Origin: Clostridia bacterium
Lineage (GTDB): Bacteria > Bacillota > Clostridia > Christensenellales > CAG-138
Length of the DNA stretch: 37,370 bases
Assembly: GCA_003246365.1 (NCBI GenBank)
Contig: QKAN01000055.1
Span: 1 to 37,370, forward strand
Direction of reading: 5' to 3'
In this document: piece after piece, positions 1 to 8,550 of the stretch
Position numbering within the stretch: the stretch's first letter is position 1
Layout: every line of letters starts with the position of its first letter
Translations under genes and position numbers: made by a program
The notes under the pieces: model-generated
Told to the model about the DNA's origin: nothing
The model's database searches: none
Seen by the model: the letters and a program-made list of their open reading frames with translations, nothing else

Positions 1-68
1 GGAGAATAAAAAATCTCCTGCACATATTGCAAAAAACACCTTCGTTGTTTTGAGAAGAATATTCGCGG

Positions 69-524
69 CTAATCGATCGTATCTGCCGTCAGTTGTTCAA
101 TATTCAAGCCGTTCGTTCCATCTATATATCCATAGCTGAAAATGGTGAAAATTGTCGCAACTTGAACGACGATAATCGCAATAAAAGCAAAAGCCCAAGT
201 GCCTCTCGGAAAGCGTCCTCTTCCGCGAAACGCACGATAGAGCAGACGATTCAGCACAATCGTTAATATCAAAGGGGAAAACAGAAGCAGCAACTGCAAA
301 GAGCTTTCTAAAATAACTTGAAGCGTTCCGCTCTTTAGGATTGTCCAATCAAATGCCAAAGCAAAGCCGAGCACATACAGCGCATAGACAGCCAACAAAA
401 CGTTAAACACGATCATAACGAGAAAATAAGCGATCACTCGTCCGGCTCTGTGACGCGGGCGGTCAAATATATGTCTCCCGTAATGTTCTTCATACGGTTG
501 TTCTCTGTGGTGTCTGTTTTCCAT
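69..524 (-). CDS. small membrane protein, unknown function
   Basis: I do not recognise a family. The 151-residue protein has a charged, His/Arg-rich N-terminus of about 27 residues, followed by three hydrophobic segments (about residues 30-55, 70-92 and 110-130) and a short polar tail. It is therefore a probable cytoplasmic-membrane protein with a basic cytosolic N-terminus. The frame opens at a TTG at 542, but an ATG at 524 is preceded by GGAAAGGAAC at good spacing, so I chose 524. It lies 36 bp downstream of udk on the same strand and is probably co-transcribed with it. No catalytic motif is visible. Confidence 0.75.
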   Translation of the reverse strand: MENRHHREQPYEEHYGRHIFDRPRHRAGRVIAYFLVMIVFNVLLAVYALYVLGFALAFDWTILKSGTLQVILESSLQLLLLFSPLILTIVLNRLLYRAFRGRGRFPRGTWAFAFIAIIVVQVATIFTIFSYGYIDGTNGLNIEQLTADTID

Positions 525-560
525 TTTCTTGTTCCTTTCCAAGCGCCTGCGCGAATATCA

Positions 561-1244
561 TCAGTCTTCGATTTCCAGCTCTTCTGCCTGCGGCGGTTCG
601 TTGGATGCGCATTGTTCTGTTTCTACAAACCGTTCCGCAAGAACCTTTGTCGTAAGGTAGGCTGAAATTGCATCAATCGCCATCTTGTTTTTCCCGCCGC
701 GCATTACGGCAAAATCCGCGTCATTGATGTAGTTTGCAATGTATTTCTCGTAAACGGGTTTTACCGTTTCAATGTATTGCTCCGCGATGTTGTCGATGGA
801 CCGCCCACGCGCCTTGATGTCGCGTTTGATGCGCCGAAGCAGGCAAATATCCACGTCAACATGCAGATAAACTTTGAGCGACATTTTTTCGCAGATGCGC
901 TTGTCAAAAAACATATGAATGCCTTCAAGAACAAGTACTTCCGGCGGGGCAATCAGTTGCTCCGGCGTGTCTGCGCGTAGATAGTTGACGTAATCATACC
1001 CCTTCGTCGTGATGGATTGCCCGCTCTCCAACAATTCGATATCGCGCAAAAGCTCATCAAAATCAAAAATATCCGGTTCATCATAATTAAGTTTAATTCG
1101 CTCGGAAAACGGCATATCAGGAAAATTTCTATAATAGCAATCCTGTCCGATAATGGTGCAGCTGCAAGCCAGCGAGTCTTTGATTCGCTTTGCAAGAGTA
1201 CTTTTTCCGCTTCCGCTCGCGCCGCATATGCCGACAATAATCAT
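561..1244 (-). CDS. udk: uridine kinase
   Basis: Cytoplasmic uridine/cytidine kinase of the pyrimidine salvage pathway, phosphorylating uridine to UMP. The 227-residue protein starts with a strand leading into the P-loop GASGSGKST (residues 8-16). It then shows the IIGQDCYYR substrate region and the VLVLEGIHMFF segment typical of uridine kinases and phosphoribulokinases, with an Arg-rich RRIKRDIKARGRS lid region. Length fits the family (about 210-230). The frame can start at a TTG at 1271, but the ATG at 1244 has TAGGAG and GGTGG upstream and begins directly at the P-loop strand, so 1244 is preferred. The acidic C-terminal tail (QAEELEIED) is unremarkable. Confidence 0.9.
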   Translation of the reverse strand: MIIVGICGASGSGKSTLAKRIKDSLACSCTIIGQDCYYRNFPDMPFSERIKLNYDEPDIFDFDELLRDIELLESGQSITTKGYDYVNYLRADTPEQLIAPPEVLVLEGIHMFFDKRICEKMSLKVYLHVDVDICLLRRIKRDIKARGRSIDNIAEQYIETVKPVYEKYIANYINDADFAVMRGGKNKMAIDAISAYLTTKVLAERFVETEQCASNEPPQAEELEIED

Positions 1245-1449
1245 GAAACCACCGCTCCTATATAAACACAACTTCGTTCAGATTTGATGAAGGGATTGTT
1301 TTGTTTTTGTCAGTTTATCATGAAATGGTTATCGTTGGCAATCTGCATACGTTTTGCTTTATATGTAAACCTGCTTGGAATCACATATCTGTTTTCTTGG
1401 CGCTACTATGTTTCAAGATGTTCGCACATCATGTTAACAACTAAAAAAT

Positions 1450-1489
1450 ATTAATAAAACAAAACCGGCTCGGAAATCCGAACCGGTTT
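1450..1489 (-). terminator. intrinsic terminator after rplL
   Basis: Read on the minus strand, AAACCGGTTCGGA pairs with TCCGAGCCGGTTT around a very small loop at 1462-1489 and is followed by a T-rich tract down to about 1450. It lies 16 bp beyond the rplL stop and closes the rplJ-rplL unit, so rpoBC is not part of this operon here. Confidence 0.85.
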
Positions 1490-1505
1490 GTATGCGCTTT
1501 TATAA

Positions 1506-1877
1506 TTACGCGATTTCGCAGGTCGCGCCGACTTCTTTGAAAGAAGCAACGATTTTCTCGGCATCTTCTTTGCTGATGCCTTCTTTGACCTTGCTCGGCG
1601 CACCGTCGACAACGTCCTTGGCTTCTTTGAGGCCAAGACCGGTCAGCTCGCGAACAACCTTGATGACCTTGATCTTCTCGGCGCCAACATCCTTGAGGAT
1701 GACGTCGAATTCGGTCTTTTCTTCAACTGCTTCGGCTGCGCCAGCGGCGGGGCCCGCAACTGCAACGGCGGTTGCCGCTGCGGATACGCCAAATTCCTCT
1801 TCGAGGGCTTTTACGAGCTCGCTGAGCTCAAGAACGGACATCGCTTTAATGTCAGCGATTAATTTTTCCTTATCCAT
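1506..1877 (-). CDS. rplL: 50S ribosomal protein L7/L12
   Basis: Stalk protein of the large ribosomal subunit that recruits translational GTPases. The 123-residue protein has the dimerising N-terminal helices, an Ala/Gly/Pro-rich hinge (about residues 34-52) and the C-terminal domain with the conserved [16 protein letters not shown] segment. The frame also opens at an ATG at 1889, but that ATG lies in the ribosome binding site ATGGAGGAA of the ATG at 1877. The latter gives the usual length. It is the second gene of the L10 operon and is followed by a strong terminator. Confidence 0.97.
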   Translation of the reverse strand: MDKEKLIADIKAMSVLELSELVKALEEEFGVSAAATAVAVAGPAAGAAEAVEEKTEFDVILKDVGAEKIKVIKVVRELTGLGLKEAKDVVDGAPSKVKEGISKEDAEKIVASFKEVGATCEIA

Positions 1878-1940
1878 AAATTCCTCCATACATTTTTATT
1901 GCGGAAGTTCCGCATATTTGTCGTTGTTGGTTACTGCGGG

Positions 1941-2450
1941 TTACGCTTCCGCTCCGCCTTGTTTCTTTGCGATCTCGTTGATTACGATTGCGAACTTGGA
2001 AATCGGGGTCAGCATGGATCCCAGCATCCGTGCAATCAGCACCTCGCGGCTCGGCAGGTCTGCAATAGCTTCGATCTGCGACGCATTGAGAATGCCGTTC
2101 TCAACAATACCACCCTTGAGCTCACACTTCTTCGCCTTCTTTACGAATGCTTTGAGGATGCGTGCCGGTGCAGCGATGTCATCATACCCGAATGCGAATG
2201 CACTGGGTCCTTTGAGCATATCCAATTCTTTTGCGTCGATCCCTGCGGCTTCGCAAGCGCGCTCCATGATGTGGTTTTTGATAACCGCATATTCCACGCC
2301 GGCTTTACGCATTTCAGCACGCAGCTCTGTATCTTCCGCCACGGAAATTCCGCGATAGTCGAACACGACGATGCTCTGCGCCTTTTTGATCTTTTCGGAG
2401 ACAAGAGAAACCTGTTCCGCTTTACGCTCGATATTCTGAACGTTTGCCAT
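1941..2450 (-). CDS. rplJ: 50S ribosomal protein L10
   Basis: Base of the ribosomal stalk, which binds 23S rRNA and the L7/L12 dimers. At 169 residues it is the family's usual length, with the N-terminal rRNA-binding domain (VVFDYRGISVAEDTELR) and a C-terminal helix for L12 binding. The start ATG follows CAAGGAGGTG at ideal spacing. It heads the rplJ-rplL unit and is preceded by its own promoter and a conserved leader attenuator, so expression is probably feedback-controlled by the L10-L12 complex. Confidence 0.97.
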   Translation of the reverse strand: MANVQNIERKAEQVSLVSEKIKKAQSIVVFDYRGISVAEDTELRAEMRKAGVEYAVIKNHIMERACEAAGIDAKELDMLKGPSAFAFGYDDIAAPARILKAFVKKAKKCELKGGIVENGILNASQIEAIADLPSREVLIARMLGSMLTPISKFAIVINEIAKKQGGAEA

Positions 2451-2486
2451 CTTTTTGTTTCACCTCCTTGTAAACTGCTTGGGAAA

Positions 2487-2612
2487 ATTAAAAAACCTTC
2501 CGCCCTTTACAAGACAGAAGGATAGCATACAAATAGTTCGTTTGTACGCATCACCTCGGCAGGACTTATGCAGTTTCCCGCAGCCGGCTGTCTTGGGCGA
2601 TTTGTGACCGTT
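2487..2612 (-). promoter_or_regulatory. ribosomal L10 leader with terminator/antiterminator
   Basis: Untranslated leader of rplJ matching the Firmicutes L10 leader family. It carries the conserved CCTGCCGAGG stretch and a terminator hairpin, CCTTCTGTC pairing with GGCGGAAGG (2496-2521), followed by six Ts. An upstream CAAGACAG (2588-2595) is exactly complementary to CTGTCTTG (2510-2517) in the terminator's 5' arm and loop, so the antiterminator can be seen directly. In the known family, excess L10 (with L12) binds the leader and favours termination. Confidence 0.88.
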
Positions 2613-2616
2613 TGAA

Positions 2617-2645
2617 ATGTTACCACACAGCCAATCGTTTGTCAA
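2617..2645 (-). promoter_or_regulatory. sigma-A promoter of rplJ-rplL
   Basis: On the minus strand a perfect -35 TTGACA (2640-2645) is separated by 17 bp from TAACAT (2617-2622). Transcription would start near 2610, immediately before the L10 leader. Confidence 0.8.
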
Positions 2646-2679
2646 CACAAGCGATTGACAATATAGAACAAAATCCGCC

Positions 2680-2706
2680 CGGAAAAGCCATTTTCAGGCT
2701 TTTCCG
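2680..2706 (-). terminator. hairpin after rplA, probable terminator
   Basis: A perfect 10-bp stem (CGGAAAAGCC/GGCTTTTCCG) with a 7-nt loop lies just beyond the rplA stop. Only a broken T tract (ATTTTG) follows about six bases later, so termination may be partial. Confidence 0.55.
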
Positions 2707-2720
2707 AAGCGAAACAGTGC

Positions 2721-3410
2721 TTAGAACTTGAGCGTGTTGAACTTCACGCCTGGGCCCATCGTCGCGCTGATGACAACGCTCTTGAGGTAGGTGCCCTTTG
2801 CCGCGGACGGCTTCGCCTTAACGATCGCGTCCATCAACGTGGTGAGGTTCTCTTCGAGCTTGTCTGCGCCGAAAGATGCTTTGCCGATCGGGCAGTGCAC
2901 GATGCTCGTTTTGTCAACGCGGTACTCGACCTTACCGGCTTTGATGTCGGCAACGGCTTTCGCAACGTCCATGGTGACTGTGCCGGATTTCGGGTTCGGC
3001 ATGAGGCCTTTCGGGCCGAGCACGCGACCGATGCGGCCGACGACGCCCATCATATCCGGGGTCGCGACGCAAACGTCGAAATCAAACCAGTTCTCGGTCT
3101 GGATCTTCTTTACAAGATCTTCGTCACCAACGTAATCGGCGCCGGCTTCCTGCGCTTCGCGGGCTTTGTCTGCCTTAGCGAATACGAGGACGCGAACCTT
3201 TTTACCCGTGCCGTGCGGCAGAACGACCGCGCCGCGAACCTGCTGGTCAGCGTGGCGGGGGTCTACGCCCAAACGGACGGATGCTTCGATTGTCTCGTCG
3301 AACTTCGCTTTCGCGGTGGTCAAAACGAGATCAAGGCCTTCACGAACATCATAAGCCTTCTGGGCTTCAATGCTCTGTTTGCTTTCGGTATACTTTTTGC
3401 CGTGTTTCAT
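2721..3410 (-). CDS. rplA: 50S ribosomal protein L1
   Basis: Protein of the large-subunit L1 stalk, which helps move tRNA out of the E site; in many bacteria it also represses its own operon. The 229 residues match the family. The conserved [21 protein letters not shown] segment, shortened here to its core [17 protein letters not shown], lies in the rRNA-binding domain. The start follows AGGAGGAACGAGAGA. It is the last gene of rpmG-secE-nusG-rplK-rplA, with 14 bp between rplK and rplA. Confidence 0.97.
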   Translation of the reverse strand: MKHGKKYTESKQSIEAQKAYDVREGLDLVLTTAKAKFDETIEASVRLGVDPRHADQQVRGAVVLPHGTGKKVRVLVFAKADKAREAQEAGADYVGDEDLVKKIQTENWFDFDVCVATPDMMGVVGRIGRVLGPKGLMPNPKSGTVTMDVAKAVADIKAGKVEYRVDKTSIVHCPIGKASFGADKLEENLTTLMDAIVKAKPSAAKGTYLKSVVISATMGPGVKFNTLKF

Positions 3411-3424
3411 TCTCTCGTTCCTCC

Positions 3425-3850
3425 TTAGTCACCGACGTTGACGCCCATGCTGCGAGCAGTACCCGCGATCATGGACATGGCCGATTCCACACTGCCCGCG
3501 TTGAGGTCGGGCATCTTCAGTTCCGCGATTTCGCGAATCTGCGCTTTGGAAATGGTGGCAACCTTGGTCTTGTTCGGCACGCCGGACGCATGCTCGATGC
3601 CGCAGGCTTTCTTGATCAGAACAGCCGCGGGAGGCGTCTTGGTGATGAACGAGAACGAACGATCCTGGTAGACGGTGATGACGACCGGGATGATCAGGCC
3701 GGCGGACTTCTGCGTACGTTCATTGAACTCTTTGCAGAACGCCATGATGTTTACGCCCTGTTGACCCAGCGCTGGGCCTACCGGCGGCGCGGGCGTAGCT
3801 TTTGCCGCAGGAATTTGCAGTTTTACATAGCCTTGGATTTTCTTTGCCAT
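3425..3850 (-). CDS. rplK: 50S ribosomal protein L11
   Basis: GTPase-centre protein of the large subunit, contacting the thiostrepton-site rRNA. At 141 residues it is standard, with the Pro-rich N-terminal [20 protein letters not shown] segment and the C-terminal rRNA-binding domain ending in RSMGVNV. Its start is preceded by GGAGGAAACTGCA. It lies 116 bp from nusG; that gap contains two small hairpins (for example GCTGC/GCAGC) but no clear promoter or terminator. Confidence 0.97.
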   Translation of the reverse strand: MAKKIQGYVKLQIPAAKATPAPPVGPALGQQGVNIMAFCKEFNERTQKSAGLIIPVVITVYQDRSFSFITKTPPAAVLIKKACGIEHASGVPNKTKVATISKAQIREIAELKMPDLNAGSVESAMSMIAGTARSMGVNVGD

Positions 3851-3966
3851 TGCAGTTTCCTCCGTTTATTGGTTGTGGTATGCGGGGTGCCTCCCCTTCC
3901 ACATTCTATATACGCGAAATACGCGTTACAGACGATTGTTTCGCTGCTACTAAGCAGCCAATGTTC

Positions 3967-4554
3967 TCAGATTCTCTGAACCTGAACGAAATCGAGTTCA
4001 ACCGGCGTTTCTCTGCCAAACATCGAAACCGTGAGTTTGATCTTCTGGCGTTCGGCGTCCAGTGCCTCTACGCGACCCGTGAAGTTTTCCAGAGGGCCGG
4101 AAACGACGCGAACGGTTTCGCCAACCTCGATATTGAGGACAATCGGAATGCGCTCAACGCCCATCGCGGTAACTTCCTCATCGGAAAGCGGAACAGGCTT
4201 GCTGCCCGGACCGACAAATCCGGTAACGCCGCGCGTGTTGCGAACAACATACCAGGCGCGAGGATTCATCACAAGATCGATGGACTTTCCGCCGCCCTGC
4301 TCAGCGGGACGTTCTTTTTCGTTAACGTCCACGAGCATTTTTACCATTACATAACCGGGAAATACTTTTCTCTGGGTTACTTTGCGCTTTCCGTTTGGCA
4401 AAATTTCAATGGTTTCCTCCGTGGGGTATTTCACCTCAAGGATGATATCCTGAAGTCCTGCGTTTTCCACGGATTTTTCAAGGTCTTCTTTTACCTTGTT
4501 TTCATAACCCGAGTAGGTATGAACCACGTACCATTTTGCTTCCTGCACGCTCAT
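3967..4554 (-). CDS. nusG: transcription termination/antitermination factor NusG
   Basis: Transcription elongation factor that binds RNA polymerase across the main channel and couples to ribosomes or Rho. The 195-residue protein has the NGN domain (WYVVHTYSGYENKVKEDL at the start; RKVFPGYVMVKM in the middle) and a C-terminal KOW domain (GETVRVVSGPLENFTGRV). It starts six bases after the secE stop and is co-transcribed with it, the usual gene order. Confidence 0.96.
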   Translation of the reverse strand: MSVQEAKWYVVHTYSGYENKVKEDLEKSVENAGLQDIILEVKYPTEETIEILPNGKRKVTQRKVFPGYVMVKMLVDVNEKERPAEQGGGKSIDLVMNPRAWYVVRNTRGVTGFVGPGSKPVPLSDEEVTAMGVERIPIVLNIEVGETVRVVSGPLENFTGRVEALDAERQKIKLTVSMFGRETPVELDFVQVQRI

Positions 4555-4560
4555 AACTCC

Positions 4561-5211
4561 TTACCCGATGTTGATATTGCTCAACGCGCCAAAGCCAGTT
4601 GAAAATGCGAGGTCGAGAACGTAAATGATCGCAGCCATGCCAAGCACGAATACGAGAACCGCCAGCGTGTGGCTAAAGAGCTCTTTGCGGGAAAGCCACG
4701 TGAGCTTTTTCACTTCGCCGATCATTTCGCGGAAAAAGCGAATCAGGCCGACGTCGAACATTCCGTCCACAGCAATGATGAATACGACGCCGAGAACAAC
4801 CGCGACGATACCGCCAACCAGAGCGACAACGCCCATTTTAGCAGTCGCCGTCAGGATGATGATTGCGTACACGAGTGAAAACGCGCCAAGCGTCATCAGC
4901 GTTCTTCCCTTTGCCTTCAGCAGGCCGAGCACGCCGGACACCGCGATCAAAACACCCAACAGAGTGCTGGCAACTTTTAATCCGGTCGAAAGCGTGTATG
5001 CTTCGGCGGGTGTTACCATCTGATAGATATTGTACGCGGCAAGAAACAGGCCGCAAAGCGTAAACAAGATGCTGGCCGGAAGCAACAGCTTCTTGGCAAT
5101 TTTGCTCCAGAACGGCTGCTTACGCGCAGTGTGCGAATGTGCGTCGATCTTCGCGATCTTCTTATCCGCGCTCTTTGCGTCCTTCTGCGGTTTGACTTGA
5201 TTTTGTGCCAT
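4561..5211 (-). CDS. secE: preprotein translocase subunit SecE with N-terminal membrane extension
   Basis: The C-terminal 60 residues (about 157-216) are a normal SecE: an amphipathic helix RFFREMIGEVKKLTWLSRKE followed by one transmembrane helix. SecE clamps SecY in the Sec translocon. The remaining 156 residues are unusual. A Lys-rich cytosolic stretch (1-41) is followed by four predicted membrane helices (about 42-62, 77-98, 105-124 and 127-148), whereas ordinary single-helix SecE is about 60-75 residues. No internal Met with a good ribosome site precedes the SecE part, and the only start with a Shine-Dalgarno-like AAGAGGAAGCAT is at 5211. The position between rpmG and nusG confirms the identity. 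Confidence 0.88.
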   Translation of the reverse strand: MAQNQVKPQKDAKSADKKIAKIDAHSHTARKQPFWSKIAKKLLLPASILFTLCGLFLAAYNIYQMVTPAEAYTLSTGLKVASTLLGVLIAVSGVLGLLKAKGRTLMTLGAFSLVYAIIILTATAKMGVVALVGGIVAVVLGVVFIIAVDGMFDVGLIRFFREMIGEVKKLTWLSRKELFSHTLAVLVFVLGMAAIIYVLDLAFSTGFGALSNINIG

Positions 5212-5235
5212 ATGCTTCCTCTTTCGTCGTTGCCG

Positions 5236-5397
5236 TTATTTGGATTCGCGGTGCGTTGTGTGCTTGCGGCAGAAACGGCAATACTTGCTGAACTCCAGCC
5301 TCTCAGGGTCGTTCTTTTTATTCTTGTAGGTGTTGTAATTCCTCTGTTTGCACTCTGTGCAAGCAAGGGTGATCTTTACGCGTGCATCTGCTGCCAT
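5236..5397 (-). CDS. rpmG: 50S ribosomal protein L33, zinc-binding type
   Basis: A 53-residue protein starting [17 protein letters not shown] and ending [14 protein letters not shown]. The paired CxxC motifs (CTEC and CRFC) mark the zinc-binding form of L33. Its ATG follows GGAGGGTTTTAACC. It is the first gene of the rpmG-secE-nusG-rplK-rplA operon and is directly downstream of a strong promoter. No tRNA-Trp gene lies between rpmG and secE, as is found in some relatives. Confidence 0.95.
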   Translation of the reverse strand: MAADARVKITLACTECKQRNYNTYKNKKNDPERLEFSKYCRFCRKHTTHRESK

Positions 5398-5463
5398 GGT
5401 TAAAACCCTCCGTAAATTCGGTCAAAACATCATAAATCGAGCCCCTTTGCGGGGCACCTTCAA

Positions 5464-5492
5464 AAGATACCATAGCAGAGGGGCCATGTCAA
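5464..5492 (-). promoter_or_regulatory. sigma-A promoter of the rpmG-secE-nusG-rplKA operon
   Basis: On the minus strand TTGACA (5487-5492) and TATCTT (5464-5469) are exactly 17 bp apart. Transcription would start near 5457, about 60 nt before rpmG. A small GCCCC/GGGGC hairpin lies in the leader. Confidence 0.78.
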
Positions 5493-5555
5493 TCAAATCT
5501 TTTAATTTTTCTCTACTTTTTCTTTATTTTTTGCGATAAACAGGCGTTTTGCGCA

Positions 5556-6887
5556 CTATTTACCTGCAACCGTCAGGCCGGACACAAGCATGCTCGGCGC
5601 ACCGAAAAAACCACCCTGCGGCATACCATAACGCAGATCGTTGCCAACTGAAACCACATCTTTCATCATGGTCACAAAATTGCCTGCAATCGTGATGTTG
5701 GATACGGGCTGTGTTACAGTTCCGTCCTTTACAAGAAAGCCGGATGCCTTGAGCGAAAAATCACCCGAAACAGGGTCCACGCCAGCATGGAGTCCTTCTA
5801 GTTCGGCAATGACAAGTCCGTCGCCAAGCTCCCGATACAGCTCGTCAATATTCTTATTGCCCGGTTCAATGCGAAACACCGTTGGCGCAACGCCGACTGC
5901 TGCGGCTGCGCTTCTGCGGCTTGCATTACCCGTAGTTTCGGTCTTTACCTTCTTCGCTGTCTTTAAATTATGCAACAGCGTCATAAGCTTTCCGTTTTCG
6001 ATGACGGCTTTCTTCACGCAGGGAGTGCCCTCTCCGTCAAACGCACGCGGAGCGACCGGATCAAACGGATCATCCCACAATGTAATGATTCCGCTTGCGA
6101 TTGTTTGCCCTTCTTTTCCGGCCAGAAGCGATGTCCCCTTCTGCGCTTCGTCCGCGGAGAACATGGAAGAAAACGCCGCTAGCAGATCGCATACCGCATA
6201 CGGTTTCAATATCACCCGATAGCAGCCGGATTCCACCGGTTTTCCGCCGAGCTTGCCGAGAGCATCCTCAACCGCTTCCTTTGCGCAGCCTTCCGCATCC
6301 GCCGCATCCTGTCCCATGCGAAACGCAAAGCCGGTTTGAATCTCTTCTCCATCCTGAACCGACGGCATGACATAGATCACCGAACTGTTCGATGCGCGCT
6401 CGGCACACAGCCCGAGTGAATTTTCCATTACAACGCTGCCCGCGTCGTAACCCGCCGTGCAGTATACAACGCGTTTCACACGCGGGTCCGCAGCAAGACA
6501 CAACGCTTCCATTTTCTTCGCGAGCGCAATTCGCTCCGTTTCGCTGAATGTCTTCAACGCAGAATCGGCGCGCTTCACTTCTTTATAAGTTTGTCTGGTC
6601 TGCATCGGATGCTCGTCGTCGCTTTCAACACACCTCGCATTATCAATCGCATGATCGACCAGCTTTTCCGGTTCGTCAATCAACTCCGTATACGCATATC
6701 CTTCGTGTCCGCCGATTGAAACACGCGCAGAAACGCCCGCTTCCTTACTGACGCTGTAGCGGTCGATTTCTCCGCCGTTCGCGTTTACTTCAAACGAATC
6801 GCCGGAGGCGTAAAACAACTCGCAAGAGTCGCAGCCGGAAGACGCGGCATATGCCATCGCCTGTTTCGAAAATTCCTGATACGTCAT
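5556..6887 (-). CDS. pmbA: TldD/PmbA family protein, PmbA (TldE) subunit
   Basis: Non-catalytic partner of the TldD/TldE heterodimeric metalloprotease, which in characterised bacteria trims modified peptides (for example microcin B17 leader) and helps degrade unfolded peptides. The 443-residue protein has the family fold cues YASGDSFEVNANGGEIDRYS near the N-terminus and GLHAGVDPVSGDFSLKASG near the C-terminus. It lacks the HExxxH motif, as TldE does. Its ATG overlaps the tldD stop (ATGA), with GGGAGGTG upstream inside tldD, indicating translational coupling. No nearby RiPP precursor is evident, so the natural substrate is unknown. Confidence 0.9.
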   Translation of the reverse strand: MTYQEFSKQAMAYAASSGCDSCELFYASGDSFEVNANGGEIDRYSVSKEAGVSARVSIGGHEGYAYTELIDEPEKLVDHAIDNARCVESDDEHPMQTRQTYKEVKRADSALKTFSETERIALAKKMEALCLAADPRVKRVVYCTAGYDAGSVVMENSLGLCAERASNSSVIYVMPSVQDGEEIQTGFAFRMGQDAADAEGCAKEAVEDALGKLGGKPVESGCYRVILKPYAVCDLLAAFSSMFSADEAQKGTSLLAGKEGQTIASGIITLWDDPFDPVAPRAFDGEGTPCVKKAVIENGKLMTLLHNLKTAKKVKTETTGNASRRSAAAAVGVAPTVFRIEPGNKNIDELYRELGDGLVIAELEGLHAGVDPVSGDFSLKASGFLVKDGTVTQPVSNITIAGNFVTMMKDVVSVGNDLRYGMPQGGFFGAPSMLVSGLTVAGK

Positions 6888-8281
6888 TCGATTGCACCTC
6901 CCTTTCCGCCAACCGTTATATCAGATACGCGGATACGCGGCTGGCCGACATTCGTCGGCACCGAACCGGACAAAGATCCGCACATTCCCGGCGCCATCCA
7001 CATGTTTTTGCCGACGCGGTCGATCTTGAGCAATACTTCGCTGCCTTTTCCAATCAATGTCGCGCCGCGAACAGGAGAAACGATCTTGCCGTTTTTCACC
7101 CAATATCCTTCGGCAACGCTAAAGTTGAATTCACCTGTCGGCGGGTTCACAGAACCGCCGCCCATCTTCTTTGCGTAGAGGCCTTCCGCCATGCCGGAGA
7201 TCATCTCTTCATCGTCGTCGTTTCCAGCGCAGATAAAGGTATTTGTCATCCGGCTAGTCGGCGCAAAGGTGTATCCCTGCCTGCGGGAGGAACCGGTGCT
7301 CGGCATGTTCATGCGCCGAGAACCGAGTTTATCGATCAAATAGCCTTTCAGAATTCCGTTTTCGATCAGGAGATTTCTCTGCGGTTTTCCGCCTTCGTCG
7401 TCAACGTTGATCGATCCCCATTCGCCGGGCAGCGTGCCATCGTCAACCGCGCTCACGCAGTCCGCCGCAATTTTTGTGTTCAGCTTTCCGCAGAAAACGG
7501 AATTGTTGCGGCCGACCGCCGTCGCTTCGAGAGAATGGCCGCAAGCTTCGTGGAAAATGACCCCGCCAAACCCGCCGTCGATGACGACCGGCAGATTTCC
7601 CGCCGGACATTCCGGCGCATGCAACATGGTCACCGCCATATTCGCGGCAGAAACAGCTTTTTCTTCCACATCAATTACTTCGCGATAGGTTTCAAACCCA
7701 CGACAACAACCGGGGCCTTCGTATCCTGTTTGCGCTTCGGTACCGTTCATGGCAACCGCCTGCAGAAAAATACGTGTTCTCGGCCGCTCGTCGGTTACGA
7801 ACACGCCGTCCGTCGAAACGATAGTGACACGCTGCACCTGATCGAGATATCGAACAAGCGCCTGCGTCACCTCTGCGGATGCGTTTTTCATCGCGCGCGC
7901 TCCCTGACGCATAACGCCAACACGGTCCGCATTGACAATTTCATCGAACCGCTGTTTCACCGGAGTTGTATAGCGAGTCAATCCCAGCGTTATTTCTCCG
8001 TTTGGCGCATGTTTTGCCTCGCCGAGCGCCGCGGCTGCCGCGCGAGCCGTTTCCATGAGCGCCCGTTCGCTTGTGTCGGCGCTGTAAGCATATGCGCTCT
8101 TCGTGCCAAGCAACACGCGCACTCCCGCGCCGTAAATTCGCGCATAGTTTGCCGACTCCACTTTTCCGTCGATCATCTCAATGCGTGTGCTCTCATTATC
8201 CTCTAAAAACAGCTCGGCATAGTCTGCGCCGCTTTTTTGCGCTTCATGCAAAACCATACGAGCCAAATCTTCACGAATCAA
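6884..8281 (-). CDS. tldD: TldD family metalloprotease subunit
   Basis: Catalytic subunit of the TldD/PmbA protease. The zinc motif HEACGH (HExxxH, about residues 244-249) lies in GVIFHEACGHSLEATAVG, and GATLIGKG and MAPGMCGSLSG occur near the C-terminus as in TldD. The frame is open to 8401, but the family N-terminus (LVL-HEAQKSGADYAELF) and an AAAGGAGG site 8 nt upstream of a TTG at 8281 favour that codon, giving 465 residues. The alternative starts further upstream lack a good ribosome site. It overlaps pmbA by 4 bp. Confidence 0.88.
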   Translation of the reverse strand: MIREDLARMVLHEAQKSGADYAELFLEDNESTRIEMIDGKVESANYARIYGAGVRVLLGTKSAYAYSADTSERALMETARAAAAALGEAKHAPNGEITLGLTRYTTPVKQRFDEIVNADRVGVMRQGARAMKNASAEVTQALVRYLDQVQRVTIVSTDGVFVTDERPRTRIFLQAVAMNGTEAQTGYEGPGCCRGFETYREVIDVEEKAVSAANMAVTMLHAPECPAGNLPVVIDGGFGGVIFHEACGHSLEATAVGRNNSVFCGKLNTKIAADCVSAVDDGTLPGEWGSINVDDEGGKPQRNLLIENGILKGYLIDKLGSRRMNMPSTGSSRRQGYTFAPTSRMTNTFICAGNDDDEEMISGMAEGLYAKKMGGGSVNPPTGEFNFSVAEGYWVKNGKIVSPVRGATLIGKGSEVLLKIDRVGKNMWMAPGMCGSLSGSVPTNVGQPRIRVSDITVGGKGGAIE

Positions 8282-8550
8282 TCCGTTTGCCTCCTTTGTG
8301 AAAATAAGCGTCGTTCGCTCCGCGGGTATCTCATTTCCCCGCATCTTTTCATCAACAAGTATCATCATAGATGACGCGAGGACAATCGTCAACCCGCGCA
8401 AACCAAGCCACCTACATTCCGCTTGATTGCTCGCAATATTGCAAATGCTTAATTTTACTGAATCATGTTGGTGTTCCGGTTTGGCCGCGAATTTACATCC
8501 TGCTTTTTGTCTCTTTACAAGTAGGGATCGTACGTGATATATTACCCGTC

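Noticed and set aside
1492-2525. long plus-strand frames across rplL and rplJ
   Set aside because: Antisense to highly conserved ribosomal protein genes; no ribosome site or motif.
5212-5235. tRNA-Trp gene between rpmG and secE
   Set aside because: The interval is only 24 bp, too short, and contains no tRNA fold.
6851-8206. 451-codon open frame on the plus strand
   Set aside because: Antisense to tldD, with His/Arg/Phe-rich composition typical of a shadow frame and no domain.
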